In this document: piece after piece, positions 1 through 8,700 of the stretch
Layout of the letters: each line of letters starts with the position of its first letter
How positions within the stretch are numbered: position 1 is the first letter of the stretch
Translations under genes and position numbers: made by a program
Origin: Nocardioides sp. R-C-SC26
GTDB taxonomy: Bacteria; Actinomycetota; Actinomycetes; Propionibacteriales; Nocardioidaceae
Length of the DNA: 64,000 bases
Assembly (NCBI RefSeq): GCF_021246465.1
Contig: NZ_JAHRHK010000001.1
Span: forward strand, 286,060-350,059
Direction: 5' to 3'
Notes under the pieces: generated by a model
The model's database searches: none
What the model was told of the DNA's origin: nothing
The model's input: the letters and a program-made list of their open reading frames with translations, nothing else

Positions 1-1
1 C

Positions 2-328
2 GAGATGCGCGAGGGCAAGTCGATGCGCGTCGCGGTGGAGACGGGCTGGAAGCGCGCCAAGGTCACCCGACTCGCGGCGCAGGTCGTCTCGTTGCTCTCG
101 GCGGCGGTGCTCTACATCTTCGCCACCGGGGCCGTGAAGGGCTTCGGTTTCGCACTCGGCCTGACCACGATCGTCGACCTCGCGATCCTCTTCTGGTTCA
201 CCAAGCCGATGGTCTCGTGGCTGGCACGGTTCAAGTTCTTCAACAGCGGTCATCGACTGTCGGGTCTGAGTCCGAGCACGCTCGGCATCGACGGCCCGGT
301 CGCGAGCACCGTCGGAGGTAAGGCCTGA
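2..328 (+). CDS. secD: Protein translocase subunit SecD, C-terminal end (5' truncated by window)
   Basis: The reading frame is open from the left edge, so only about the last 108 residues are present. They hold the end of the RND-type membrane domain: a segment rich in Leu/Val/Ala, a Gly-rich turn (VKGFGFALGLTTIVDL) and the FWFTKPMVSWLARF helix that are typical of SecD just before its C-terminus. SecD works with SecF in the cytoplasmic membrane, using the proton gradient to pull exported proteins out of the SecYEG channel. The stop codon overlaps the start of secF by one base, as expected for a secD-secF pair. The true start lies outside the window; the internal ATG codons at 5 and 23 are not starts. 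Confidence 0.93.
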   Translation, partial: EMREGKSMRVAVETGWKRAKVTRLAAQVVSLLSAAVLYIFATGAVKGFGFALGLTTIVDLAILFWFTKPMVSWLARFKFFNSGHRLSGLSPSTLGIDGPVASTVGGKA

Positions 329-1578
329 TGGGCAAGTTCTCCCGGATCGGCAACGAGCTCTACAACGGCCGTCGCTCGTTCGACTTCGTCAGCAAGCGCG
401 GCCTCTGGTACGCGATCAGCACGGTGCTCGTGGTGCTCTCCTTCGGTGCGATCTTCATCAAGGGGCTGAACTTCGGTATCGAGTTCACCGGCGGTACGCA
501 GTACCGCGTCCCGGTGTCCGCGGCTCAGAACAACCAGGAGACCGCCGACCAGTTGCGTGAGGCCGTGGCCAACGCGGGGGTCGCAGAGGCGGAGTCTCCG
601 ACCGTGACCACCGCCGGCGGTTCGCTGCTCCTGCAGGTCGAGGAGATGACGAGCGAAGAGGCCGACCAGATCACCGACGCGATCCTGACCGTGGTCGATG
701 TCCCTCGTGACGACATCGCACAGAGCGAGATCGGCGCTAGCTGGGGTGAGGAGGTGGCCAAGCGCGCGGTGATCGGTGTCGCCGTCTTCCTCGTCCTGGT
801 GCTGATCTTCATCGGCTTCTACTTCCGCGAATGGAAGATGTCGATCGCGGCCTTCGTCGCGCTCTTCCACGACGTCGTCATCACGATGGGCGTCTATGCG
901 CTCTCCGGGTTCCAGGTCACGCCCTCGGCGGTCACCGGCCTGCTCGCGATCCTCGGCTTCTCCCTCTACGACACCGTCGTGGTGTTCGACAAGGTGCGTG
1001 AGAACACCGCGGCGATGCGTACGAACCGCCAGACGTACGCGCAGGCCTCGAACCTGGCCGTCAACCAGACGCTGGTCCGCTCGATCAACACCGGCATCGT
1101 CGCGCTGATCCCGATCGGCGCGATCCTGTGGGTCAGCGCCGTACAGCTCGGTGCGAGCTCGTTGCAGGACCTTGCGCTCTCCCAGTTCGTCGGTATGGCC
1201 GTGGGCGTCTACTCCTCGGTGTTCCTCGCGCCGCGTGTGCTCGTGCACATGAAGGCGGGCGAGGACGAGGTCAAGCTCGCGGAGCGCCGGGCCAAGGCGC
1301 GCGAGCGTGCCCAGGCCGATCGCTACGCGGCGGTCCCCGTCTTCACCGACGACATGGCCGTGGAGGCCGACGTCGACGACCCGGACGGATTCGCCGACGG
1401 TGAGGACGAGGACTCCCCGCGCAGAGGCGGCGGATCCTTCGTGGCACCGGGCCGACGCGACGAGGCGACGGGTCGTGGCCGGACGGTGCCGGAGGCGCGT
1501 GGCCCGATCGGCATGAGCAACAGCGCCGGCCGTCAGCAGCCGAGCCGCCAGACGCGGTCCAAGCGCGGCAAGAAGTAG
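328..1578 (+). CDS. secF: Protein translocase subunit SecF
   Basis: A 416-residue protein with a first membrane segment near residues 27-49, the family signature [12 protein letters not shown] after it, a periplasmic domain of roughly 90 residues, and then the five-helix RND block with a D1-like motif in the [15 protein letters not shown] region. It forms the SecDF export motor with the preceding gene, whose TGA it overlaps (TGATG). The last 90 residues are a charged, Arg/Gly-rich cytoplasmic tail ending in RSKRGKK that is longer than in E. coli SecF and looks disordered; such tails are common in actinobacterial SecF. Identity is secure from the signature and the partner gene. Confidence 0.97.
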   Translation: MGKFSRIGNELYNGRRSFDFVSKRGLWYAISTVLVVLSFGAIFIKGLNFGIEFTGGTQYRVPVSAAQNNQETADQLREAVANAGVAEAESPTVTTAGGSLLLQVEEMTSEEADQITDAILTVVDVPRDDIAQSEIGASWGEEVAKRAVIGVAVFLVLVLIFIGFYFREWKMSIAAFVALFHDVVITMGVYALSGFQVTPSAVTGLLAILGFSLYDTVVVFDKVRENTAAMRTNRQTYAQASNLAVNQTLVRSINTGIVALIPIGAILWVSAVQLGASSLQDLALSQFVGMAVGVYSSVFLAPRVLVHMKAGEDEVKLAERRAKARERAQADRYAAVPVFTDDMAVEADVDDPDGFADGEDEDSPRRGGGSFVAPGRRDEATGRGRTVPEARGPIGMSNSAGRQQPSRQTRSKRGKK

Positions 1579-1606
1579 TCGGGATGCTGCTGAGCGCGAG
1601 CAGCAG

Positions 1607-2173
1607 GTGAGCACGGCGGGTGGTGGCACCCCGACGGTCGAACCCGACGTTCGGGCCACCCTGCGACGGCTGCTGGTCGATGTCGTGGACTATCCCGAGC
1701 CGGGGATCATCTTCAAGGACATCACACCGCTCCTCGGCGATCCCGCAGGGTTCGCCGAGGTCGTCGAGTCGCTCGCCGTCGCGGGCGTGGAGTCCGCGGG
1801 GGAGGTCGACGTCGTGGTGGGGATGGAGGCACGCGGGTTCATCCTCGCCGCCCCGATCGCCCTGCACCTCGGTGTCGGGTTCGTGCCGGTGCGCAAGGCG
1901 GGCAAGCTTCCGCGTGAGACCCATGCTGTCTCCTACGACCTGGAGTACGGCGCGGCGACGTTGGAGGTCCACCGCGACGCCATCGCCCCGGGGCAACGGG
2001 TCCTGCTCGTCGACGACGTGCTCGCCACCGGTGGCACGGTCGCTGCGACACGCGAGCTGGTCGAGCGGTGCGGAGGTGTCGTCGCCGGCGTCGCGGTGCT
2101 GCTCGAGCTGAGCTTCCTGCCCGGTCGCGCCCAGGTCGCCGACCTACCGGTCGTCGCACTCGACGTCGTCTGA
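1607..2173 (+). CDS. apt: Adenine phosphoribosyltransferase
   Basis: A 188-residue type I phosphoribosyltransferase. It converts adenine and PRPP to AMP in purine salvage, in the cytoplasm. The PRPP-binding loop [13 protein letters not shown] is near residues 128-140, and the Apt motifs [10 protein letters not shown] and [14 protein letters not shown] are present before it. The GTG start at 1607 lies 28 bases after secF, and the secDF-apt-relA order is widespread in actinobacteria, linking purine salvage to the (p)ppGpp synthetase next door. The N-terminus has about 10 extra residues before the conserved core, so a slightly later start cannot be excluded. Confidence 0.95.
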   Translation: MSTAGGGTPTVEPDVRATLRRLLVDVVDYPEPGIIFKDITPLLGDPAGFAEVVESLAVAGVESAGEVDVVVGMEARGFILAAPIALHLGVGFVPVRKAGKLPRETHAVSYDLEYGAATLEVHRDAIAPGQRVLLVDDVLATGGTVAATRELVERCGGVVAGVAVLLELSFLPGRAQVADLPVVALDVV

Positions 2174-2350
2174 TCCGCGCGGTCGGCTACTCGTGGTGCG
2201 TCCGAGAAGTTGTGAAGCGGTGGGCGTGCTCCCGGTGGGTGCAGCGCAAGGCGCCGGCGCGCGGCTATACCGGGTTGTCTTGCACGCGTCGGCAACGCCG
2301 CGGGGTGCGTGCCGGGGGTGCGCGGAGCGCATCAGAACTTCCCGGACGTG

Positions 2351-2363
2351 CCACTAGAGTGAG
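2351..2363 (+). promoter_or_regulatory. -10 element of relA, leaderless-type
   Basis: TAGAGT at 2355-2360 is a good actinobacterial -10 hexamer and lies only six bases before the relA ATG at 2367. The transcript would therefore start at or next to the A of the start codon (leaderless). No convincing -35 hexamer is seen at 17-18 bases. The 13-mer CCACTAGAGTGAG around it occurs again, on the minus strand, before the DUF349 gene (6410-6422). Confidence 0.55.
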
Positions 2364-2366
2364 CCC

Positions 2367-4751
2367 ATGACGGAGGAACGCACTGCCACGGACCCCGTCA
2401 CCGGTACGTCGCCACCTCGTGCAGAAGCCTCGCAGCCAGGCCAGCTGAGGCCCTCTGACTCGGAGGGCCGGTCAGAGGTCGTGCGCGGCGCCGAGGGTGC
2501 GGGGATGTCGGGGCGTGGCATGCGAGCGCGCCTCGCGCGCATGGGCACGCGCAGTCAGAGCGCGAACCCGGTGCTCGAGCCGCTCTTCCGTGCCGTGCGG
2601 ACCAATCACCCCAAGGCCGACCTGGCCCTTCTCGAACGCGCGTACACCACGGCAGAACGACTCCACGGCACGCAGACCCGCAAGAGCGGCGACCCCTACA
2701 TCACCCACCCGCTCGCGGTCACCACGATCCTCGCCGGCATCGGGATGACCGAGCCGACGCTGGTCGCCGCGCTTCTCCACGACACGGTCGAGGACACCCC
2801 ATACACGCTCGAGCAGTGCCGTGCCGACTTCGGTGACGAGGTGGCCCAGCTCGTCGACGGCGTGACCAAGCTCGACAAGGTGCAGTACGGCGACTCGGCA
2901 CAGGCCGAGACGATCCGCAAGATGATCGTCGCGATGTCGCGCGACATCCGGGTGCTGGTGATCAAGCTCGCCGACCGACTGCACAACATGCGTACCTTGC
3001 GCTACGTCCCGCGCGCCAGCCAGGAGCGGACCGCGCGAGAGACGCTCGACATCTACGCGCCGCTGGCGCACCGCCTCGGTATGAACACCATCAAGTGGGA
3101 GCTGGAGGATCTCGCGTTCGCGACGCTCCACCCCAAGATCTACGACGAGATCGTGCGTATGGTGGCCGAGCGAGCGCCGTCTCGCGATCAGTTCCTCGCC
3201 GAGGTGATCAGCCAGGTCGAGCAGGACCTGCGCGAGGCGAAGGTCAAGGCGACCGTCACGGGCCGCCCCAAGCACTACTACTCGATCTACCAGAAGATGA
3301 TCGTGGGCGGTCGGGAGTTCTCCGACATCTACGATCTCGTCGGTATCCGGATCCTAGTGGACGAGGACCGCGACTGCTACTCGGTGCTCGGCGTGCTCCA
3401 CTCGCGATGGAACCCGGTGCTGGGGCGCTTCAAGGACTACGTCGCGCTGCCGAAGTTCAACATGTACCAGTCGCTGCACACCACGGTGATCGGGCCTCAG
3501 GGCAAGGCCGTGGAGATGCAGATCCGCACGTTCGCCATGCACCGCCGCGCCGAGTACGGCGTCGCCGCGCACTGGAAGTACAAGGAGGACGGCCGCGAGG
3601 GCCGTGACACCGAGCGACGCAGCGACATGGATGACATGTCGTGGGTACGCCAGTTGCTGGACTGGCAGAGCGAGGTCGACGACCCCGGCGAGTTCCTCGA
3701 GTCGCTGCGGTTCGAGATCAACCGCGCGGAGACCTACGTCTTCACCCCGCGCGGCGACGTCATCGCCCTCCCGGCCGGCTCCACCCCGGTCGACTTCGCC
3801 TATGCCGTGCATACCGAGGTCGGACACCACACGATCGGGGCACGGGTCAACGGGCGCCTGGTGCCGTTGGAGTCGACGCTGGAGAACGGCGACGTCATCG
3901 ACGTGTTCACCTCCAAGTCCGCCAACGCGGGGCCGTCACGCGACTGGCTCTCCTTCGTCAAGTCTCCCCGGGCGCGCTCCAAGATCCGCCAGTGGTTCAC
4001 CAAGGAGCGCCGCGAGGAGGCCATCGACGCGGGCAAGGACCAGATCGCGAAGATGATGCGCAAGGAGGGCCTGCCGCTGAAACGCCTGCTCTCCCACGAT
4101 TCGTTGAGTCTGGCTGCGGCGCACTTCAACCTGGCTGACGTCACCGCGCTCTACGCCGCGGTCGGTGAGGGCAATCTCAGCGCTCAGGCGGTCGTCCGCC
4201 GGGTCGTCGACGTGCACGGCGGCAACGAGGGCGCCCAGGAGGATCTGGCCGAGGCCGTCACCATCACCGGACGACGCAACCGCTCGCGTGCGACGACGGG
4301 CGGTGACTCCGGCGTGGTGGTGAAGGGTTCACCGGACGTGTGGATCAAGCTCGCCAAGTGCTGCACCCCCGTACCCCCCGACGACATCCTCGGGTTCGTG
4401 ACCAAGGGCGGCGGCGTCTCGGTGCACCGCAAGGACTGCACGAACGCCGAGAACCTCCAGGAGCAGCCCGAGAAGGTGCTCGACGTCGAGTGGGCACCGA
4501 CCGGCTCGTCGATGTTCCTGGTCAACATCCAGGTCGAGGCGCTCGATCGTGCTCGGCTGCTCTCCGACATCACGATGGTGCTCTCCGACGCCCACGTGAA
4601 CATCCTCAGTGCGAATCTCTCCACGACCCGTGATCGGGTGGCCAAGACCAGGTTCACCTTCGAGATGGCCGAGGCCAAGCACCTCGACAACGTGCTGCGT
4701 GCGGTGCGGTCGGTGCCGGGCGTCTTCGACGCCTACCGCGTCACGCAGTAG
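2367..4751 (+). CDS. relA: Bifunctional (p)ppGpp synthetase/hydrolase RelA/SpoT (Rel)
   Basis: A 794-residue long-form RSH protein controlling the stringent response. Residues 1-65 form a variable, charged N-terminus. The HD hydrolase domain follows, with HDTVED intact (about residue 138), so hydrolase activity is expected. The synthetase domain has the [11 protein letters not shown] and [20 protein letters not shown] motifs; RFKD is the motif of bifunctional enzymes. A TGS domain starts near residue 455 ([12 protein letters not shown]) and an ACT domain closes the protein. The ATG at 2367 is chosen because the -10 hexamer sits six bases upstream. It is a single gene, followed by a 28-base inverted repeat and a repeat-rich spacer before a convergent gene. 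Confidence 0.97.
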   Translation: MTEERTATDPVTGTSPPRAEASQPGQLRPSDSEGRSEVVRGAEGAGMSGRGMRARLARMGTRSQSANPVLEPLFRAVRTNHPKADLALLERAYTTAERLHGTQTRKSGDPYITHPLAVTTILAGIGMTEPTLVAALLHDTVEDTPYTLEQCRADFGDEVAQLVDGVTKLDKVQYGDSAQAETIRKMIVAMSRDIRVLVIKLADRLHNMRTLRYVPRASQERTARETLDIYAPLAHRLGMNTIKWELEDLAFATLHPKIYDEIVRMVAERAPSRDQFLAEVISQVEQDLREAKVKATVTGRPKHYYSIYQKMIVGGREFSDIYDLVGIRILVDEDRDCYSVLGVLHSRWNPVLGRFKDYVALPKFNMYQSLHTTVIGPQGKAVEMQIRTFAMHRRAEYGVAAHWKYKEDGREGRDTERRSDMDDMSWVRQLLDWQSEVDDPGEFLESLRFEINRAETYVFTPRGDVIALPAGSTPVDFAYAVHTEVGHHTIGARVNGRLVPLESTLENGDVIDVFTSKSANAGPSRDWLSFVKSPRARSKIRQWFTKERREEAIDAGKDQIAKMMRKEGLPLKRLLSHDSLSLAAAHFNLADVTALYAAVGEGNLSAQAVVRRVVDVHGGNEGAQEDLAEAVTITGRRNRSRATTGGDSGVVVKGSPDVWIKLAKCCTPVPPDDILGFVTKGGGVSVHRKDCTNAENLQEQPEKVLDVEWAPTGSSMFLVNIQVEALDRARLLSDITMVLSDAHVNILSANLSTTRDRVAKTRFTFEMAEAKHLDNVLRAVRSVPGVFDAYRVTQ

Positions 4752-4752
4752 G

Positions 4753-4780
4753 CGCTCGCCCGCTGGCCGTGGAGCGAGCG
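4753..4780 (+). terminator. Inverted repeat after relA
   Basis: CGCTCGC at 4753-4759 pairs with GCGAGCG at 4774-4780, starting two bases after the relA stop. No T-run follows, which is usual for GC-rich actinobacterial terminators. Its position supports a role in ending the relA transcript, but the stem is only seven base pairs. Confidence 0.4.
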
Positions 4781-4785
4781 GCCCT

Positions 4786-4827
4786 CCGGTGGTTGAGGAG
4801 CGAGCGCAGCGAGCGTCTCGAAACCGG
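4786..4827. repeat. Dispersed intergenic repeat, copy A (GAGGAGCGAGCG ... GCGTCTCGAAAC)
   Basis: The segment contains GAGGAGCGAGCG, a short AGC-rich middle and GCGTCTCGAAAC. A diverged copy lies at 58274-58311, in front of the riboflavin operon, so this is a family dispersed in the genome. It is in the convergent spacer between relA and the DUF349 gene. I recall similar elements from intergenic regions of many actinobacterial genomes; that is memory, not a search. Confidence 0.6.
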
Positions 4828-4854
4828 TGAGACGAACGGTTGCGGTGATCGCCC

Positions 4855-4977
4855 CCGGTGGTCGATCTTGTCGAGACCCTCACCGCCGGTGGTCGAGCCT
4901 GTTCGACCTTCACCGCCGGTGGTCGAGCCTGTCGAGACCCTCACCGCCGATGGTCGAGCCTGTCGCGACCCTCACCG
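4855..4977. repeat. Four-copy tandem repeat, ~31-bp unit
   Basis: Four units follow each other without spacers: 4855-4885, 4886-4915, 4916-4946 and 4947-4977. Each begins CCGGTGGTCGA (one copy CCGATGGTCGA), has CTTGTCGA or CCTGTCGA in the middle and ends with CTTCACCG or CCTCACCG. Each unit contains a short inverted pair, GGTCGA and TCGACC or TCGAGACC. This spacer of 366 bases (4752-5117) between two convergent genes holds only repeats: the inverted repeat after relA, copy A, this array and the inverted repeat at 4981-5043. No gene is credible in it. Confidence 0.85.
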
Positions 4978-4980
4978 GGT

Positions 4981-5043
4981 TTCGAGACGCGGTTCGCGAC
5001 TTCGTTCCGGTTCCTGAGGAGCCGAGGGACGAGGCGTCTCGAA
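4981..5043. repeat. Inverted repeat with TTCGAGACGC / GCGTCTCGAA arms
   Basis: TTCGAGACGC at 4981-4990 is the exact reverse complement of GCGTCTCGAA at 5034-5043. The arms are the same sequence found at the end of the dispersed repeat (copy A and the 58274 copy), so two oppositely oriented repeat copies probably abut here. It sits about 75 bases beyond the end of the minus-strand DUF349 gene and may act as its terminator. Confidence 0.6.
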
Positions 5044-5117
5044 GGGCAGTCGCGTCCCGCTCCTCAACCTCCTCGCGCCCAGCCCGGGTTCGTGCCTCAC
5101 CCGGGCTGCGCTCGGAC

Positions 5118-6347
5118 TCAGCCGTTGAAGTCCTGCGAGGCCAGCTTCGCCATCTCGAGGAAGGAGTGGCGTGAGGCCAGGTTCTCCTCGAGCTCGGCGG
5201 TCTTCTTCGCATCGCCCGCCGCACGCGCCTTGACGAGATCGGCCTCCACCTTCGCGATCGCCGCCTCCAGCTTGGAGACCATGTCGTCGGCACGAGCCGA
5301 CTTCTCCGGGTCGCTGCGCTTCCACGCGTCGTCCTCGGCGGCGCGGATCGCCTGCTCGACGGCGCGCATGCGGCCCTCCAGGTCACGCATCCGGTCGCGC
5401 GGCACCTTGCCGGCCGCCTCCCAACGGTCGGCCAGGTCGCGGAAGGCGCGCTTGGTGGCATCGAGGTCGGTGATCGGCAGCAACGCCTCGGCCTCGACGA
5501 GCAGGGCGTCCTTGACCTCGGCATTCGCGGCGAACTCGGCGTCCAGGGCAGCGTTCTCGGCGTCACGCGCACCGAAGAAGGCGTCCTGCGCGCCCCGGAA
5601 CCTCTTCCAGAGTGCGTCGTCGACGTCCTTCGGTGCGGGCCCGGCGGCCTTCCAGTCACGCATCAGATCGCGGTAGCGGCCCGCGGTCGGGCCCCAGTCG
5701 GTGGAGCTGGCGAGAGCCTCGGCCTCCTTGACCAGGCGCTCCTTGACCACCTGGGCGCCGGCGCGCTTCTCGTCCTGCTCGGCGAAGTGCGTCTTGCGGC
5801 GGCGGGTGTAGGTCGTGCGAGCACCCGAGAAGCGCTTCCAGAGCGCGTCGTCGGCGGCCCGCTCGATCCGGGGGATCGCCTTCCACGCGTCGAGCAGATC
5901 GCGGAGGCGCTGAGCGCCGTGACGCCAGTCGGAGCCCGAGGCGATCGCCTCGGCGTCGGCCACGAGCTTCTCCTTGGCCTGCTTGGCCTCCGCCGAGCGC
6001 TGGGCCTTCTCCGCCTTGCGCGCCTCACGCTGGACGGCGATCACCGGGCCGAGGGCGTCCAGACGCCCTGCGAGCGAGGCGAGGTCGCCGACGGCGTTCG
6101 CCTCCGCCACCTGAGCGCGGACCGACTTCACCGACTCGGCGGCCTCCTCGGGGGAGAGCTTCGAGCCGTTGACCCGCTGCTCGAGCAGGGTCACCTCGAA
6201 CTGCAGGGCCGCGAACCGCTCGGTGAAGAAGTGCAGTGCCTCCTCAGGCGTTCCTGCGGGGTAGGAACCCACGGCCCGCTCGCCGTCGGTCGTCCGGACA
6301 TAGACGGTGCCGTCGTCGGCGACGCGGCCCCATTCGCTGCTCGTCAC
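5118..6347 (-). CDS. DUF349 domain-containing protein
   Basis: A 409-residue, highly charged, mostly helical protein. After a short beta-like N-terminus (GRVADDGTVYVRTTDGER), the rest is built of repeated helical units of about 75 residues carrying W-hydrophobic motifs: DAWKAIPRIERAADDALWKRF, DWKAAGPAPKDVDDALWKRF and ADRWEAAGKVPRDRMRDLE, the DUF349 pattern. The molecular function of the family is not established. The GTG start at 6347 is preceded by AAGGAA. It converges on relA and diverges from the hydrolase gene. Its promoter shares a 13-base motif with that of relA (6410-6422), which suggests common control. The product is soluble: no signal peptide or membrane segment. Confidence 0.9.
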   Translation of the reverse strand: MTSSEWGRVADDGTVYVRTTDGERAVGSYPAGTPEEALHFFTERFAALQFEVTLLEQRVNGSKLSPEEAAESVKSVRAQVAEANAVGDLASLAGRLDALGPVIAVQREARKAEKAQRSAEAKQAKEKLVADAEAIASGSDWRHGAQRLRDLLDAWKAIPRIERAADDALWKRFSGARTTYTRRRKTHFAEQDEKRAGAQVVKERLVKEAEALASSTDWGPTAGRYRDLMRDWKAAGPAPKDVDDALWKRFRGAQDAFFGARDAENAALDAEFAANAEVKDALLVEAEALLPITDLDATKRAFRDLADRWEAAGKVPRDRMRDLEGRMRAVEQAIRAAEDDAWKRSDPEKSARADDMVSKLEAAIAKVEADLVKARAAGDAKKTAELEENLASRHSFLEMAKLASQDFNG

Positions 6348-6409
6348 TGCGGTTCCTTACTCAGTCGTGTGCACCGGCCATCCGACGACCAGGGCGCTCG
6401 ATGTGCTCA

Positions 6410-6422
6410 CTCACTCTAGTGG
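6410..6422 (-). promoter_or_regulatory. -10 region of the DUF349 gene, shared with relA
   Basis: On the minus strand this reads CCACTAGAGTGAG, identical over 13 bases to 2351-2363 before relA. TAGAGT would be the -10 hexamer; a TTGAGA lies about 20 bases further upstream, which is longer than the usual spacer. The 5' untranslated region would be about 60 bases. Confidence 0.45.
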
Positions 6423-6506
6423 TGTCACCCGGTCCGGTTCTCAACAGTGAGCACGGCTCGCCGTATCGGCCCATCAACCCGGTCGAGTCGACCCGCCGTC
6501 ACCAAC

Positions 6507-6512
6507 TAGGCT
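6507..6512 (+). promoter_or_regulatory. -10 element of the MBL-fold gene (leaderless-type)
   Basis: TAGGCT ends six bases before the GTG at 6519, which places the transcription start on the start codon. No clear -35 hexamer is visible. Confidence 0.45.
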
Positions 6513-6518
6513 TCCACG

Positions 6519-7250
6519 GTGTTCATCGCCGGCTTCCCCGCGGGTCCGTGGGGTACCAATTGCTACGTCGCGGCCACGGGGCCGGGCGCCGAGTGCGTCG
6601 TCATCGACCCCGGCAAGGACGCCGCCGACGGCGTCGCGGAGGTCGTTCGTGAGCACCGGCTCAAGCCGGTGGCCGTCCTGGTGACCCACGGCCACGTCGA
6701 CCACATGTGGTGCGTGGCGCCGGTCGCCGGCACCTACGACGCGACGGCGTGGATCCACCCGGCCGACCGGCACCTGCTCGCCGACCCGATGCAGGGCATG
6801 TCGCGCGAGACGACCTCGATGCTGCTCGGCGGCAACTACGCCTGGGCCGAGCCCGACGACGTACGCGAACTGGGCGACGCGCAGATGCTCGAGCTCGCCG
6901 GCCTCCGCTTCGTCGTCGACCACACGCCTGGCCACACCGAGGGTTCTGTGACGTTCCGCTCGCCCTACACCGACGCCGCCGGGACGCGGCTGCAGGACGA
7001 GATCAGCGAGGTCATGTTCTCCGGCGACCTCCTGTTCGCCGGCTCGATCGGGCGCACCGACCTCCCCGGCGGCGACCACGCGACGATGCTGCGCTCGCTG
7101 ACCGACAAGGTGCTGCCGCTGGCCGACGACATCGTGGTGCTGCCCGGCCACGGCGAGCAGACCTCGATCGGCCGCGAGCGCGCGACCAACCCCTACCTGC
7201 TCGACCTCCTCGACCACGGCGACGCCGGTCGCGTGACCCGGGGACTGTGA
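6519..7250 (+). CDS. Metallo-beta-lactamase-fold hydrolase (glyoxalase II-like)
   Basis: A 243-residue MBL-fold protein. The metal-binding motif THGHVDH (HxHxDH) is near residues 54-60. The later ligands are in DHTPGHTEGSV, FSGDLLFAGSIGRTD and LPGHGEQT. This set is that of the glyoxalase II/YcbL group, which hydrolyse thioesters such as hydroxyacyl-thiols; the real substrate is not known. The N-terminal GPWGTNCY motif is also typical of this group. The GTG start at 6519 fits a leaderless promoter. The gene is one base upstream of hisS, so the two are probably co-transcribed, an arrangement seen in many actinobacteria. Confidence 0.88.
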   Translation: MFIAGFPAGPWGTNCYVAATGPGAECVVIDPGKDAADGVAEVVREHRLKPVAVLVTHGHVDHMWCVAPVAGTYDATAWIHPADRHLLADPMQGMSRETTSMLLGGNYAWAEPDDVRELGDAQMLELAGLRFVVDHTPGHTEGSVTFRSPYTDAAGTRLQDEISEVMFSGDLLFAGSIGRTDLPGGDHATMLRSLTDKVLPLADDIVVLPGHGEQTSIGRERATNPYLLDLLDHGDAGRVTRGL

Positions 7251-7251
7251 C

Positions 7252-8616
7252 GTGGCGGCCCCCAAGCCCCTGAGCGGGTTCCCCGAGCTGCTGCCTGCCC
7301 AGCGCGCCGTCGAGCAGCTGGCGATCGACACCCTGCGCGCGACGTTCGAGCTCCACGGGTTCGGCGGGATCGAGACGCGCGCCGTCGAGCCGATCGACCA
7401 GCTGCTCCGCAAGGGCGACACCTCCAAGGAGGTCTATCTGCTGCGCCGGCTCCACGAGGAGTCGGAGTCGGGCCACGCGGGCATCGGCCTGCACTTCGAC
7501 CTGACGGTGCCGTTCGCGCGGTACGTGCTGGAGAACGCCGGCAAGCTCGACTTCCCGTTCCGCCGGTTCCAGATCCAGAAGGTCTGGCGCGGCGAACGTC
7601 CTCAGGAGGGTCGCTACCGAGAGTTCACCCAGGCCGACATCGACATCGTGGGGCGCGACGTCCTGCCGTTCCACCACGACGTCGAAGTCGCACGGGTGAT
7701 GGTCGATGCGCTGACCCGGCTCGCCGACCCGACGTCGATCGGCTTGCCCGGCTTCCGGCTGCAGGTGAACAACCGCAAGCTCATCCAGGGCTTCTACGCC
7801 GGTCTGGGCATCGACGCGGCCGGCATCGACGAGGTCATGCGCCTGGTCGACAAGCTCGACAAGCTCGAACCCTCCCGGGTGCGTGAGCTGTTGGTCACCG
7901 ACGCCGCAGTCGACGAGGAGGTCGCCGATCGGGTGCTGGCCCTGGCGACGATCCGGGCCGAGGACGACTCCTTCGTGGACGCCGTCCGCGCGCTCGGTGT
8001 GAGCGACCCGCTGCTCGACGAGGGGCTCGCAGAGTTGGCCCAGCTGGTGACGGCGTGCGCCGACCTCGTCTCCGAGCGCGTGCAGGTCGTCGCGGACCTC
8101 TCGATCGCGCGCGGGCTCGACTACTACACGGGCACGGTGTTCGAGACCCGGCTGCACGGGTACGAGTCGCTCGGTTCGATCTGCTCGGGTGGCCGCTATG
8201 ACGCGCTCGCCAGCGACGGCCGCACCACCTACCCCGGTGTCGGGATCTCGCTCGGTCTCAGCCGGGTGATCCTGCCGCTGCTCGCCCGCACCGGTCTGAC
8301 CGCCGATCGATCGGTGCCGAGCGCCGTGCTGGTGGCAGTGTCGGAGGAGAGCGACCGGGCCGCCAGCGACGCCGTCGCGTCGGCGCTGCGCACCCGTGGC
8401 ATCCCGTGCGAGGTCGCGCCGACCGCTGCCAAGTTCGGCAAGCAGATCCGGCACGCCGACCGTCGCGGTATCCCGTTCGTCTGGTTCCCCGCCGATGCCG
8501 GCACCGGCCACCAGGTCAAGGACATCCGAAGTGGTGAGCAGATCGAGGCGGATCCGCACACTTGGGATCCACCTTCTGCCGATCTGCGGCCGCGCGTCGT
8601 CAGCGCGGCCCCCTGA
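7252..8616 (+). CDS. hisS: Histidine--tRNA ligase
   Basis: A 454-residue class II aminoacyl-tRNA synthetase that charges tRNA-His in the cytoplasm. Visible motifs are the class II motif 2 region (FRRFQIQKVWRGERPQEGRYREFTQAD), the histidine-binding LDYYTGTVFE near residue 286, and SGGRYD. The C-terminal anticodon-binding domain ends the protein. The GTG start at 7252 is one base after the stop of the hydrolase gene. The length is somewhat above E. coli HisS (424) but normal for actinobacteria. Confidence 0.96.
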   Translation: MAAPKPLSGFPELLPAQRAVEQLAIDTLRATFELHGFGGIETRAVEPIDQLLRKGDTSKEVYLLRRLHEESESGHAGIGLHFDLTVPFARYVLENAGKLDFPFRRFQIQKVWRGERPQEGRYREFTQADIDIVGRDVLPFHHDVEVARVMVDALTRLADPTSIGLPGFRLQVNNRKLIQGFYAGLGIDAAGIDEVMRLVDKLDKLEPSRVRELLVTDAAVDEEVADRVLALATIRAEDDSFVDAVRALGVSDPLLDEGLAELAQLVTACADLVSERVQVVADLSIARGLDYYTGTVFETRLHGYESLGSICSGGRYDALASDGRTTYPGVGISLGLSRVILPLLARTGLTADRSVPSAVLVAVSEESDRAASDAVASALRTRGIPCEVAPTAAKFGKQIRHADRRGIPFVWFPADAGTGHQVKDIRSGEQIEADPHTWDPPSADLRPRVVSAAP

Positions 8617-8700
8617 GCAGTCGGTCCCTCCGAGCCCACACCCGACGCGCCGTTCGTCCACCGATCAGCACCACCGAGATTCGCACACCGAGGAGTAGAA

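Noticed and set aside
4855..4977. CRISPR-like repeated units
   Set aside because: The four units touch each other with no spacers, and there are no cas genes; it is a simple tandem array.
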